Shown: positions 1 through 7,988, numbered from the stretch's first letter. The stretch: DNA of 64,000 bases from Acinetobacter chinensis (GCF_002165375.2 NZ_CP032134.1:1798001-1862000); one strand, 5' to 3'. Translations and numbers: made by a program. The notes: generated by a model from the sequence alone, not told the origin.

Positions 1-471
1 ATGTGTCTCTACAGCCTGACCAATCACAGGTTTCTGTGTTCCCTCAGGCATGGATAACATCAAGGTGTCTGTTGCTTTATCTCCCGTTGTCATAACACTC
101 TGACATTGTGGAATTGTACTCAGTAACTGCTTCATGTCTGTAGGCGTAACAATCTGTAAAAACTTATCTGATGCGTTACCCTGTAAACGAACAACCTGAT
201 AAGCCGTATCAAATATAGCAATTCCTTTTTCATTCAGAAAATCTTGAATCAGTTGTTCTTTAAAATTTTTATTTGGTATATCCAGAAAATAATCTTTATT
301 TTGAAAAAAAATCAGTCCAAAGATCCGCCACATGTCGTTCTGATAATTCGGATAGTAAAAATCCATTTTCCAGCGTGTTTCAGGCGGCGGAAAACTGCCC
401 AGCATCAGTAATCTGGCATTTTGTGGTAAAAATGGTTTAAGTGGATGGGTTTCTATTTCCAGATCAGTCAT
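1..471 (-). CDS. Uracil-DNA glycosylase family protein (partial, 3' end beyond window)
   Basis: This reading frame is open from an ATG at 469-471 to the left edge, giving 157 codons with no stop, so the C-terminus lies outside the window. The N-terminus has LMLGSFPPP followed by FYYPNYQNDMWRIFG, the arrangement expected of the first conserved motif of the uracil/hypoxanthine-DNA glycosylase superfamily (glycine-serine loop, then Y-x-N-x-x-N-D-x-W). A later AIFDTAYQVVRLQG stretch fits the same fold. Proteins of this superfamily excise deaminated bases in the cytoplasm during base-excision repair. The exact substrate cannot be told from this fragment. A transcript would run leftward out of the window. 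Confidence 0.75.
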   Translation of the reverse strand, partial: MTDLEIETHPLKPFLPQNARLLMLGSFPPPETRWKMDFYYPNYQNDMWRIFGLIFFQNKDYFLDIPNKNFKEQLIQDFLNEKGIAIFDTAYQVVRLQGNASDKFLQIVTPTDMKQLLSTIPQCQSVMTTGDKATDTLMLSMPEGTQKPVIGQAVETH

Positions 472-573
472 TTAATGCATTATAAAATTTGATATTTATA
501 GTTTAAATCTTAACATTATTCATTGAACCATAAAAGAAAGTGTAAAACCAAACCCTTAGATGCCTAAACATCC

Positions 574-1095
574 TTATTCATCGCATACTTCTCCGTTCTG
601 CTCTGAAATCACTGTTCCATCCAGTGCTTTATCAACGGCATTTGAAGCCAGCAAACGTTTTTTTGTATTTGTTGTTATTGCATCAATTTCATTGACCGTT
701 TTATAAGCTGTGTCCGCTGAAAACCTTAGATAAATACAACTGATTGCCATAGAGTTTTTAATCGAAGCCTCTTTAGCTGCCTGTCTGTTACCCGGATCAA
801 TCAAAATAAACTGCTGCATACTTTTTGCGAACTGCTTTACAGCATTCTGTTGATCAATATTTTTAAAATTCTTTTGTATATATGCATCTATATCATCCCT
901 GATACCATTGTCATCACCATCAATTCCAGCAATAGTATCAGTCCTTTCAAGTTCAGGAAGTTCACCAGCATCTTCCATTTTAGAAATCTGTTCAGTAAAA
1001 GTCGCTGTTTCTAAGTGTTTCCCAACTGGTTCATATTCACTCTGACATGCGCTGAAAGAGCTTAAAAATAGAATACTTAACGCTAATATTTTCAT
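574..1095 (-). CDS. Lipoprotein paralogue A with calcium-loop-like motif
   Basis: A 173-residue predicted lipoprotein. It has a short basic N-terminus, a hydrophobic core and a lipobox ending in S-A-C at residue 17, so it is probably acylated and membrane-anchored. After a variable linker comes AGIDGDDNGIRDDIDAYI, whose D-x-D-x-N-G-x-x-D-D spacing resembles the calcium loops of dockerin or thrombospondin-3 repeats. The C-terminus has a conserved KALDGTVIS block and ends in VCDE. Three relatives follow in the same orientation (B, the broken C, and D). Function is unknown; the calcium idea rests only on residue spacing. Confidence 0.8.
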   Translation of the reverse strand: MKILALSILFLSSFSACQSEYEPVGKHLETATFTEQISKMEDAGELPELERTDTIAGIDGDDNGIRDDIDAYIQKNFKNIDQQNAVKQFAKSMQQFILIDPGNRQAAKEASIKNSMAISCIYLRFSADTAYKTVNEIDAITTNTKKRLLASNAVDKALDGTVISEQNGEVCDE

Positions 1096-1171
1096 TCATA
1101 GGACAACTGGATAAGTTTTAAATTAAACATAATTAATATTCGGGTTAGGTTATCAGTTGCGGTAATTTTAA

Positions 1172-1714
1172 TTACTCATCGCATACTTCTCCATTTGGTA
1201 TGGAAATGACCGTTCCATCTAAAGCTTTATCGAATGCAACATACTCTAATAAACGTATTTTAGTATTTGTGGTTATACCTAGAATATACTGAACCACACT
1301 TTCATTATTCGATGCTTCCCCATTTGGGAACTTATCAAAGATACAGGTGATAGCTTTAGTGTTTGCAATAGATGCTGCTTTTACAGCGATTTTATCTTCT
1401 TTATTAACCAATAAAGAAGCCTGTAAGATTTTTGCAAATTGACTTGCAGCTTTTTGTTGTTCTTCACTTGTGTAGATTCTACCGATATATACATCTATAT
1501 CATCCCGGATACCATTGTCGTCAGCGTCAATTCCAGCAACAGTGTCAGTTCTGTCGAGTCTGGGAAGTTCACCAGCATCTTCCATTTTAGAAACCTGCTC
1601 AGTAAAAGTCGCTGTTTCTGAGTGTTTCCCAGTTGATTCATATTCACTCTGACATGCGCTAAGTGTGGTTAAGAACAGAATACTTAACGCTAATATTTTG
1701 ATTTTCATTGGCAC
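1172..1714 (-). CDS. Lipoprotein paralogue B with calcium-loop-like motif
   Basis: A 180-residue relative of the neighbouring lipoprotein, with a signal peptide, a lipobox ending L-S-A-C, the EQVSKMEDAGELP segment, the DADDNGIRDDID loop and the KALDGTVIS...GEVCDE tail. It is nearly identical to the broken copy C over the first 90 residues and diverges more in the C-terminal half (conserved cysteine in ITCIF, then variable residues). The start MPMKIK could also be the internal MKIK, two codons later. About 75 bp separate it from copy A. No known function. Confidence 0.8.
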   Translation of the reverse strand: MPMKIKILALSILFLTTLSACQSEYESTGKHSETATFTEQVSKMEDAGELPRLDRTDTVAGIDADDNGIRDDIDVYIGRIYTSEEQQKAASQFAKILQASLLVNKEDKIAVKAASIANTKAITCIFDKFPNGEASNNESVVQYILGITTNTKIRLLEYVAFDKALDGTVISIPNGEVCDE

Positions 1715-2150
1715 GACAATTTAATATCCTCATATTACTGCATAATTAAATACTGAATCATCATGCACAACACTACTACAAAAGTATATAAAATCATTGT
1801 GTTATCTTTTTTCAGCAATGAATAACCAGAAAAATTTAATTTTTCATTATATAAACTGAAACCTTTTATTCATCACATACATCTCCTCTGGGCAATGATA
1901 TAACAGTTCCATCTAAAGCTTTATTCAGCTCTAAATATTCCATCATTCGTTGCTTTGTATTTGTCGTTGCTCCAAGAATTTCTTCGATTACCCTTCCATC
2001 ATTAGGTGAAGTCCCACCTGATATTTTTTTAAAGATACAACTAACAGCTCTCGCTTTTGTATTAGATGAAGCTTTGACTGCAATTTTATCTGTTTTATCA
2101 ACCAACAGTGATGCTTGTAGACTTTTAGCATATTGGCTCACAGCTTTTCG
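1705..2150. repeat. Tandemly duplicated segment, copy 1
   Basis: The intergenic stretch 1715-1865 upstream of the copy C 3' half is nearly the same as 3694-3847. Shared runs include AATTAAATACTG, CATCATGCACAACACTACTA and CATTATATAAACTGAAACC. The similarity continues into the 3' coding parts of copies C and D and into the first codons of copies B and C. The repeat unit is therefore one gene end plus spacer plus the next gene start, the signature of unequal crossing-over within the array. Confidence 0.75.
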
Positions 2151-2214
2151 TTGAGAGGTGGTCCCACTTGTTTGAACAACTAAAAGCGTATTTATAAGTG
2201 ATATTCCGCTCTAG

Positions 2215-2955
2215 TTAAGCCACCTTGTTTTGTTGGGGTAGCTGATCATAGTAAAACTCATTTGGTGTCATTTTGTCTAGACTCGAATGAGGTCGTTTCA
2301 AATTATAAAACTCAAAATATGCACTTAATTGCTTTTTCGCATCTGTGACACTGCTATAAGCTTTGAGATACACCTCTTCATATTTAACGCTCCGCCATAA
2401 TCGTTCAACCATCACATTATCTACCCATCGACCTTTACCATCCATACTGATTTGAATGCCATTTGATTTCAATACATCAATAAATGCATCACTGGTAAAC
2501 TGGCTGCCTTGGTCTGTATTAAATATTTCAGGTCGACCATATTTTTCAATCGCTTCATTTAAAGCCGAAATACAAAAATCCACCTCCATACTAATCGATA
2601 CCCTATGCGCAAGTACCTTGCGGCTATGCCAATCAATCACAGCACATAAATAAACAAAGCCTTTTGCCATAGGGATATACGTTATATCCGTAGACCACAC
2701 TTGATTACTGCGCTGAATAGCCAACCCTTTGAGCAGATATGGATATTTACGGTGAGCTTGATTAGCCTGGCTTAAATTTGGTTTGCAATATAACGCCTGA
2801 ATACCCATTTTCTTCATTAAAGTACGTGTATGACGTCGTCCTATATGATGTCCTTGACGATTCAACAAATCACGCATCATACGACTGCCTGCAAAAGGAT
2901 ATTGCATATGTAATTCATCAATACATCGCATCAGCTTCAGATCTGATGCACTCAC
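2215..2955 (-). CDS. IS3-family transposase OrfB (DDE integrase domain)
   Basis: The frame from its first ATG gives 246 residues, but it stays open upstream through KLIDDSLQISVSKQAKLLK to the end of orfA. The functional product is probably the OrfAB fusion made by -1 frameshifting rather than a protein starting at this ATG. It has the HTH_21-like N-terminus, then the rve catalytic core: the first Asp in STDITYI, the second in NTDQGSQF and the Glu in VERLWRSVK, with IS3-typical spacing. All three catalytic residues are present and the frame is intact, so the element looks competent to move. Confidence 0.88.
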   Translation of the reverse strand: MSASDLKLMRCIDELHMQYPFAGSRMMRDLLNRQGHHIGRRHTRTLMKKMGIQALYCKPNLSQANQAHRKYPYLLKGLAIQRSNQVWSTDITYIPMAKGFVYLCAVIDWHSRKVLAHRVSISMEVDFCISALNEAIEKYGRPEIFNTDQGSQFTSDAFIDVLKSNGIQISMDGKGRWVDNVMVERLWRSVKYEEVYLKAYSSVTDAKKQLSAYFEFYNLKRPHSSLDKMTPNEFYYDQLPQQNKVA

Positions 2956-3041
2956 AGGTTTTGGGCGATAGTAATAACAACCACGGGAGACTTTCAGCAG
3001 CTTAGCTTGCTTAGATACTGAAATCTGAAGTGAGTCGTCGA

Positions 3042-3359
3042 TTAACTTTTGTGGTTGAAGCGGCCCAGTTTCTTCAACACACCTTCTAAAAAATCAATTT
3101 CTAATGCCTGCTCACCGATTTTTGCATGTAGTTTTTTTAGATCGATGGGTGGTTCTGTTGGAGCTTTTGATTGATCGAAAGCTTGCGAGGAAGCTGAGAT
3201 CAATTGATTTTTCCAGTCAATAATTTGGTTTTGATGAACATCAAACTCAGCACTCAATTCAGCAAGTGTTTTTTCTGCTTTAATCGCAGCAAGTGCTACC
3301 TTAGCTTTAAAATCATTTGAATGATTTCTTCTTGGTCTACGTGCCATAAAATACTCCAT
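3042..3359 (-). CDS. IS3-family transposase OrfA (HTH protein)
   Basis: A 105-residue OrfA. The N-terminal basic segment and the following EFDVHQNQIIDWKNQL form the HTH_Tnp_1 helix-turn-helix that binds the element's terminal repeats. The C-terminal half, from about residue 70, is a leucine-zipper-like heptad stretch typical of IS3 OrfA dimerisation. The MARRPRRN methionine four codons in is an alternative start. The frame ends at a TAA directly after an ACAAAAG run, where a -1 slip would fuse it to OrfB. Confidence 0.85.
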   Translation of the reverse strand: MEYFMARRPRRNHSNDFKAKVALAAIKAEKTLAELSAEFDVHQNQIIDWKNQLISASSQAFDQSKAPTEPPIDLKKLHAKIGEQALEIDFLEGVLKKLGRFNHKS

Positions 3360-3683
3360 ATATTGATGTTTATAACATCATTTGAGGAGCAGAATATCAC
3401 TTATAGGAGTTGTTCAAATTTACGGATCCATCTCTTTGTTCTTCATTTGTGTAGGTTCTACTGATATATGCATCAATATCATCCCGGATACCATTGTCGT
3501 CAGTATCAATTCCAGCAACAGTGTCAGTTCTGTCGAGTCTGTGAAGTTCACCAGCATCTTCCATTTTAGAAATCTGTTCAGCAAAAGTCACTGTTTCTGA
3601 GTGTTTCCCAACTGATTCATATTCACTCTTACATGCACTGAGTGTGCTTAAAAACAGAATACTTAACACTAATATTTTGATTT

Positions 3684-4135
3684 TCATTGGCACAACAATT
3701 TAATACCCCCATATTGCTACATAATTAAATACTGGATCATCATGCACAACACTACTACAAAAGTATATAAAATCATTAAGTTATCTTTTTTAGCTATGAA
3801 TAACCAAAAAACAGTTTTTAATTTTTCATTATATAAACTGAAACCTTTTATTCATCACATACATCTTCTCTAGGCAATGATATAACAGTTCCATCTAAAG
3901 CTTTATCTAATACAAAATATTGCGTTAGTCGAAGTTTGGTATTAGTAGTCATGCTTAAGATTTCTCTTACTACACGCTCACCATTAGGGGATTTTCCACC
4001 AGGGATTTTGTCGGAAATACAACTTATAGCTCTAGCTTTTTCATTAGTAATAGCTTTAACCGCAATTTTATCTTCGGTATCAACTAATAAGGATGCTTGT
4101 AAGCCTTTTGCATATTGATTAACTGCTTTTCGTTG
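3684..4135. repeat. Tandemly duplicated segment, copy 2
   Basis: Partner of the segment at 1705-2150. It holds the spacer between copies C and D and the 3' coding part of copy D. Differences are scattered substitutions plus a small indel near 3800-3815, so the duplication is not brand-new but is clearly younger than the divergence of copy A. Confidence 0.75.
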
Positions 4136-4309
4136 TTCTTCGTTTGTGTAGGTTCTACTGATATAGGCATCTATATCATCCCTGATACCATTGTCATCAC
4201 CATCAATTCCAGCAACGGTGTCAGCTCTGTCAAGTTCTGGATCTTCAGTACCACATGCACTAAATATACTGATGCATACAACAATTAATAAGAACAATCT
4301 TATTTTCAT
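3848..4309 (-). CDS. Lipoprotein paralogue D with calcium-loop-like motif
   Basis: A 153-residue member of the array. The signal peptide differs from the others (MKIRLFLLIVVCISIFSAC, with the lipobox cysteine at residue 19), and the EQISKMEDAGEL linker is missing, so ELDRADTVAGIDGDDNGIRDDIDAYI follows the anchor almost at once. The C-terminal half, KAVNQYAKGLQASLLV...KALDGTVISLPREDVCDE, is very close to that of the broken copy C. The hybrid pattern suggests recombination within the array. Function unknown. Confidence 0.8.
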   Translation of the reverse strand: MKIRLFLLIVVCISIFSACGTEDPELDRADTVAGIDGDDNGIRDDIDAYISRTYTNEEQRKAVNQYAKGLQASLLVDTEDKIAVKAITNEKARAISCISDKIPGGKSPNGERVVREILSMTTNTKLRLTQYFVLDKALDGTVISLPREDVCDE

Positions 4310-4377
4310 CTAAACCACAATTAAATAATTTAAAAAATATGACCACACCACTTTAATGGATTCAATTAATTGAAAAA

Positions 4378-4836
4378 TTATATCTTTTTCATATCCGACC
4401 AATGTTTATCAGATATACATCCCTCAGAATATTCAAGGTTACTAATATAAAAACTATTCATATATTTTTCAAGTGATTGATAATCTACATTTTCAGGAAT
4501 GTTTATTGAGTAAAAATGTTTAGCCATAGAACCACAAGTGCAGCCTAAAGAATCTAAATAATTAATAACACTATCAATAAAATCTGTAGTTAGATTGTAA
4601 AATATTATACGAATAATTGAGCTACCTGAGCTTTGTATACGCTCTCCACAAATATAAACACCACTAATATCATTAATATTAACAGTAATTATGTCATCAA
4701 GTGCAAAATGATTAATAAAAAATGGTAAACTTTTAACTTTATAAGAGTTTTGATCGTTTTTAACACAAACAAGCCATTCATAATCATCTTCATTATCAAG
4801 GTTTATATAATTAACGCCGACTTTATGATAAATCAT
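4378..4836 (-). CDS. DUF4265-like protein
   Basis: A 152-residue soluble protein without a signal peptide. The start is well supported by AGGAGGGAAA about 8 bases upstream. YEWLVCVKNDQNSYKVKSLPFFINHFALDDIITV resembles the opening of DUF4265 proteins (a charged strand, a slPf motif, then a gDiv motif). The C-terminal half contains CTCGS and an acidic tail. It is AT-rich compared with the genes to its right. No enzymatic motif is visible; the family assignment is by pattern only. Confidence 0.6.
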   Translation of the reverse strand: MIYHKVGVNYINLDNEDDYEWLVCVKNDQNSYKVKSLPFFINHFALDDIITVNINDISGVYICGERIQSSGSSIIRIIFYNLTTDFIDSVINYLDSLGCTCGSMAKHFYSINIPENVDYQSLEKYMNSFYISNLEYSEGCISDKHWSDMKKI

Positions 4837-5168
4837 AAGTAATTTCCCTCCTATTTGTTTTATTTTTCAATATTATATGTGGCACACAACACTCTACCAT
4901 TAGAAGGATTACCTATATATAATATACTGCCACTTTATAAAATATCATTTACAAACCCACTATCCAATCTTAAAAAATTAATTCATATTATTTACCATTA
5001 CATTCATAATATAATCGGACTGTTACCTCTTACATTAGCACTCTTATTTTTCTTCAAAAGCAATATTTTTCATACTTCATAAAGCATTTTATTTACAACT
5101 GAGAGTTAAATTTTCGCCTATTAAATTTACATTGTCTTTCCAGAATCGAAAGTAACACAATATCCATT
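4837..5168. other. Intergenic region, 332 bp, no gene seen
   Basis: Very AT-rich spacer between the DUF4265-like gene and the SGNH hydrolase gene. It holds the ribosome-binding site of the former at its left edge. A plus-strand open frame here is hydrophobic low-complexity translation of AT-rich DNA without a ribosome-binding site and is not called. No repeat or strong terminator was recognised. Confidence 0.6.
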
Positions 5169-5885
5169 TTACTGGAATCTGCTGTTGATTTTCTTGACCA
5201 GTTCTTTTGCCCAAACCCAGTAAATATCCTTACCAGGATGAAATCCATCCTCAGCCATATCCAGTTGCTGGGCTTTAAACTCTTCAGGATTAAACTGGAT
5301 CAAAGCATAATTTTTTTTCGTTTCCACAAGGTTTTTCAATTGCATATTCATCTGAGCTGAATACTGTCCAAACAGCCAGGCCAAAGGGTTTGGTAATGCA
5401 GGAAACAGATTCATTGGAGGAACACCTGTGATCAATACCTGATCAGGTGTAAATTTAGTCTCAATTTCCGCATAAAATTCTTTCTGCTGCTGTACCCATT
5501 TCTTTGGTGAAGTCAGCTTTGTCACATCGTTTACGCCTACAGAACTGATGACTACATCTGCATGAAAACTGTCGAGCTGTCTGACCCTCTGCAAAACTTG
5601 AACTGTGGTATCTCCTGTACGTGCCTCCAGCTGGTACTGAACGGTATAATCATTCTGTAGTTGTGTAAGAACGCAGCCGAGTAAAGCATTTTCCTGAGTC
5701 TGAACACCGACACCGGCTGCGGCTGAGTCGCCTACAATCAAGACTGACAGCGACTTTTTACCTGTTGCAGTCTGACCTTTGCGTATCCCTTCAGGTTCTG
5801 GTAACCGTGGCGTATTTTTCTTTACGGCATAACCCTGCACAATCAGGGAAGGTAATAACGCCAGTGTATATAGTTTTAATAACAT
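5169..5885 (-). CDS. SGNH/GDSL-type esterase, probably exported
   Basis: A 238-residue hydrolase. The N-terminal 20 residues are hydrophobic and may be a signal peptide or anchor. The catalytic serine block is LIVGDSAAAG (Ser54), the oxyanion Asn lies in SSVGVNDVTK, and the Asp-x-x-His pair is DGFH (Asp213, His216). This gives blocks I, III and V of the SGNH family in order and at normal spacing. Such enzymes hydrolyse esters or acyl groups on lipids, glycans or small molecules; the substrate is not predictable here. It is 17 bp downstream of the RES toxin gene but probably unrelated to it. Confidence 0.85.
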   Translation of the reverse strand: MLLKLYTLALLPSLIVQGYAVKKNTPRLPEPEGIRKGQTATGKKSLSVLIVGDSAAAGVGVQTQENALLGCVLTQLQNDYTVQYQLEARTGDTTVQVLQRVRQLDSFHADVVISSVGVNDVTKLTSPKKWVQQQKEFYAEIETKFTPDQVLITGVPPMNLFPALPNPLAWLFGQYSAQMNMQLKNLVETKKNYALIQFNPEEFKAQQLDMAEDGFHPGKDIYWVWAKELVKKINSRFQ

Positions 5886-5902
5886 ATTCAGAAGACACTT
5901 TT

Positions 5903-6664
5903 TCAGGCAGGTAAAGGAAATTGTCCTTGCTGCAAAAACTGAGACAGTTCAAAACGGACGATTGTTGCACTTTCCACCGCTTTAAATACAACATCATTTG
6001 CAGAAACATCACAGAACCACTGTTCTCTGCTCTGAGGGCTGTTTCCTGTAAAATATTGAGCACTGAACAATCCAACACAGGCTGCATGATTTTCATCCCG
6101 CGCAGATGGATATTCAAACGCTTCAATACCTGCTTCACGCATGGATGTACCTAAAGCCTGTGAATAAGCATAATTTTTAGGGTGAGCCAACAGTTCCAGA
6201 TGCCTGTCAAAAGGTACATCCTGTAAACGAAGACCTTTTTTACACTTATAGCCCACTGAAAATAAAGTATGTTCTGAGCGTATCATACTTTTTACAGGTG
6301 TTCCCTGCATGGATTTCAGGAATACAAAACGATAGTATGCAGACTCTGCAAGGGTAACTGCTACGCTGCATCCGCCATAAAAAATACTCGGTTCAAAAGT
6401 CCTTCCATAGCGTGAACCCCATTTTAAAGGTGGATACCTGAATGGTGATTTCAGCAGGTAATGAAGTTTTTCTATATCTGCTGGATAGGGTGGCTTCACT
6501 GATTCGAGTAAATCCTCCAGTAAAGCCTGTTCTTCCAGTGTATCGACAAGCTGTCGGGTTGCAATCTGTTCCTGACTTTCTACAAGTCTGTACAGCGTAC
6601 CTGCTATAGGCTTGATCTGTTGCTGTCCATGACATTCCTGCCATAGATCAAGTACAGCGGTCAT
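5903..6664 (-). CDS. RES-domain toxin of a RES/Xre toxin-antitoxin pair
   Basis: A 253-residue RES-domain protein. The N-terminal GTLYRLVESQEQIAT holds the conserved Arg, and RYGRTFEPSIFYGGCSVAVTLAESAYYRF holds the G-R, tyrosine and catalytic Glu signature. RES toxins act in the cytoplasm on NAD+ (degradation) or ADP-ribosylate a host enzyme (the ParT type); which one applies here cannot be told. The start ATG overlaps the antitoxin stop by 4 bp (6661-6664), so translation is coupled. The longer form (about 250 residues rather than about 160) belongs with the larger RES proteins. Confidence 0.85.
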   Translation of the reverse strand: MTAVLDLWQECHGQQQIKPIAGTLYRLVESQEQIATRQLVDTLEEQALLEDLLESVKPPYPADIEKLHYLLKSPFRYPPLKWGSRYGRTFEPSIFYGGCSVAVTLAESAYYRFVFLKSMQGTPVKSMIRSEHTLFSVGYKCKKGLRLQDVPFDRHLELLAHPKNYAYSQALGTSMREAGIEAFEYPSARDENHAACVGLFSAQYFTGNSPQSREQWFCDVSANDVVFKAVESATIVRFELSQFLQQGQFPLPA

Positions 6665-7038
6665 ACTTTACCCCGCAGCGCATCAAGGAAATTGACCACG
6701 CTGACCAGACCTGTGATGCTTTCAATCTGCTGTACAGGTACACCACCTGTGACCAGGTTCGGCGTATTGATAAAATGACGCATCCACTCCAGATCGCCAC
6801 CCGCCAGAGCATAAAGCGCACGGTAAATACGAATCAACAACAGTGCCAGTTCACCCTGCTTGGATGATGGATCAAGCTCAGGATTACTTTTTAAACGACT
6901 GATGGCAGTACGGTGGACACCTAAAATGGCAGCCAGCTGTGTCTGTTTCAGTTCCAGCTGTTCTGCTGCATTCAGTACAGCTTTTGCCAGAACGACATTT
7001 TTTTCTACAGGTTGTTTCAGTAATGCACTCATAACCAA
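6661..7038 (-). CDS. MbcA/ParS/Xre-type antitoxin (DUF2384)
   Basis: A 125-residue antitoxin directly upstream of the RES gene. Residues about 10-60 form an Xre-like helix-turn-helix (LKQTQLAAILGVHRTAISRLKSNP). The C-terminal half (IYRALYALAGGDLEWMRHFINTPNLVTGGVPVQQI) is the DUF2384 toxin-binding segment, including the typical MRHFINTPN. It should neutralise the toxin and repress its own promoter at 7066-7094. MVMSALL allows either of two starts two codons apart. Confidence 0.87.
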   Translation of the reverse strand: MVMSALLKQPVEKNVVLAKAVLNAAEQLELKQTQLAAILGVHRTAISRLKSNPELDPSSKQGELALLLIRIYRALYALAGGDLEWMRHFINTPNLVTGGVPVQQIESITGLVSVVNFLDALRGKV

Positions 7039-7065
7039 AAACCTTTTTATGATGTATTTTCACAT

Positions 7066-7094
7066 AATATACAATAAATGTTATTTTTTCACAA
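7066..7094 (-). promoter_or_regulatory. Promoter of the Xre-RES operon
   Basis: On the minus strand TTGTGA (7089-7094) and TATATT (7066-7071) are separated by 17 bp, close to the sigma-70 consensus, about 28 bp upstream of the antitoxin start. The flanks are very AT-rich. An Xre operator probably overlaps it, but no clear palindrome could be defined. Confidence 0.6.
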
Positions 7095-7179
7095 CAAGGC
7101 AAGTGTATTCAATCTGTAGGCACAGAGAATAAATTTTCAGGATTTAAGCCTGAAAAATGTGATCAGTTATCATAAATGA

Positions 7180-7204
7180 CAAAAGACCCTTTAAGAGCCT
7201 TTTG
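7180..7204. terminator. Imperfect bidirectional terminator
   Basis: CAAAAGACCCTTTAAGAGCCTTTTG forms a self-complementary hairpin with two internal mismatches, flanked by A and T runs. It lies between the 3' end of the SDR gene cluster (minus strand, stop at 7245) and the Xre-RES promoter, so it probably ends the acyl-CoA dehydrogenase operon. Confidence 0.5.
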
Positions 7205-7244
7205 TTATTTATATACGGATATTTACTTAAACTGCAGACCGATA

Positions 7245-7988
7245 TTATCCCAGTTTATTGACAATTTTCAGAGGTAAAACTTTCATTGCCAGACCAAGTG
7301 GCAACCACGGCCACTGTGGGACATAAGCTTTCACCGGTTCTTTTTCAATTGCTTTTGCGAGTAGATGTGATCCTGTTTTTTCATCCACTTCAAAAGGCAG
7401 TTTTTTAGCACCTTCGTTAATTTCAGTACGGATATAACCTGGAAAAATCGTGGATACTTTAATGTCAGTATCAATCAGTTCAGCACGGATACCTTCTGCC
7501 AGATGTGCTACCGCAGCTTTACTTGCACCATAAGCTGTCAGATGTTTAGGCATCCCCCGAATTGCACTCATAGAGGAGATCATGACCAGATGACCAAATT
7601 TCTGTTCACGGAAAATTTCGACCGCTGCTTCAGACTGAGCCAGAGCTGAGATAAAGTTTGTTTCTACAGTTGCCCTGTTGATTTCAAACTTACCATTTCC
7701 AATACGACGACCGTCACCTACACCTGCATTGACAATAACGCGGTCAATCGTGCCAAACTCCTGTCTGAACTCACGGAACACCTGAAAGACCTGATCATAA
7801 TTGGTGACATCCAGAACTTTACAGCTGACTTTCACTCCATATTTTGACTCAAGTTCCTGTTTCAGTGTTTCCAGACGCTCAAGACGACGTGCGCAGACAG
7901 CAAGGTTGTAGCCTTTCTGAGCAAATTCACGTGCCATACCGGCACCGATACCTGAACTTGCTCCTGTTATCAGAATTGTTTTAGCCAT
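7245..7988 (-). CDS. Short-chain dehydrogenase/reductase (SDR)
   Basis: A 247-residue classical SDR. The N-terminal Rossmann motif TGASSGIGAG, the NAG motif (VIVNAGVGDG), a catalytic serine region MISSMSAIRG and the YGASKAA active-site pair are all in place. It is expected to oxidise or reduce a hydroxyl or keto group with NAD(P)H. As the last gene of a cluster with an acyl-CoA dehydrogenase, an APH-fold kinase and a phosphatase, it probably works on fatty-acid or hydroxy-acid derived substrates. The C-terminus (WPWLPLGLAMKVLPLKIVNKL) is hydrophobic and may associate with membranes. Confidence 0.88.
   Translation of the reverse strand: MAKTILITGASSGIGAGMAREFAQKGYNLAVCARRLERLETLKQELESKYGVKVSCKVLDVTNYDQVFQVFREFRQEFGTIDRVIVNAGVGDGRRIGNGKFEINRATVETNFISALAQSEAAVEIFREQKFGHLVMISSMSAIRGMPKHLTAYGASKAAVAHLAEGIRAELIDTDIKVSTIFPGYIRTEINEGAKKLPFEVDEKTGSHLLAKAIEKEPVKAYVPQWPWLPLGLAMKVLPLKIVNKLG

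Larger units (their letters stand above)
2154..3435 (-). mobile_element. Complete IS3-family insertion sequence, 1282 bp
   Basis: Ends are defined by imperfect terminal inverted repeats: AGAGGTGGTCCC at the left and, read inward from the right, AGAGATGGATCC. Both are followed closely by TTTGAACAACT. A 3-bp direct repeat TTG flanks the element (2151-2153 and 3436-3438), and the interrupted host gene can be rebuilt exactly by excising it. It carries an orfA/orfB pair with a likely -1 frameshift between them. Size, gene order, HTH protein and DDE transposase all fit IS3. The subgroup is not assigned. Confidence 0.9.
1866..3693 (-). pseudogene. Lipoprotein paralogue C, split by an IS3-family element
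   Basis: The 5' part (3436-3693) encodes a signal peptide, the lipobox L-S-A-C and the DTDDNGIRDDIDAYI loop up to TNEEQ. The 3' part (1866-2153) resumes with RKAVSQYAKSLQASLLV and ends with the family tail GDVCDE. Removing 2154-3435 and one copy of the duplicated TTG (2151-2153 and 3436-3438) restores a continuous reading frame that matches copy D across the junction. The split is therefore a single clean insertion into a previously intact gene, with no other disabling change visible. The truncated 5' part reads into IS sequence and could still give a short acylated peptide. Confidence 0.85.

Noticed and set aside
2215..2955. OrfB of the IS element as an independent gene starting at its first ATG.
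   Set aside because: The frame is open upstream and joins orfA at an A-rich slip site, so a fusion is more likely than an independent start.
4855..5082. Plus-strand hydrophobic open frame of 75 residues.
   Set aside because: AT-rich DNA, no ribosome-binding site, low-complexity hydrophobic translation.
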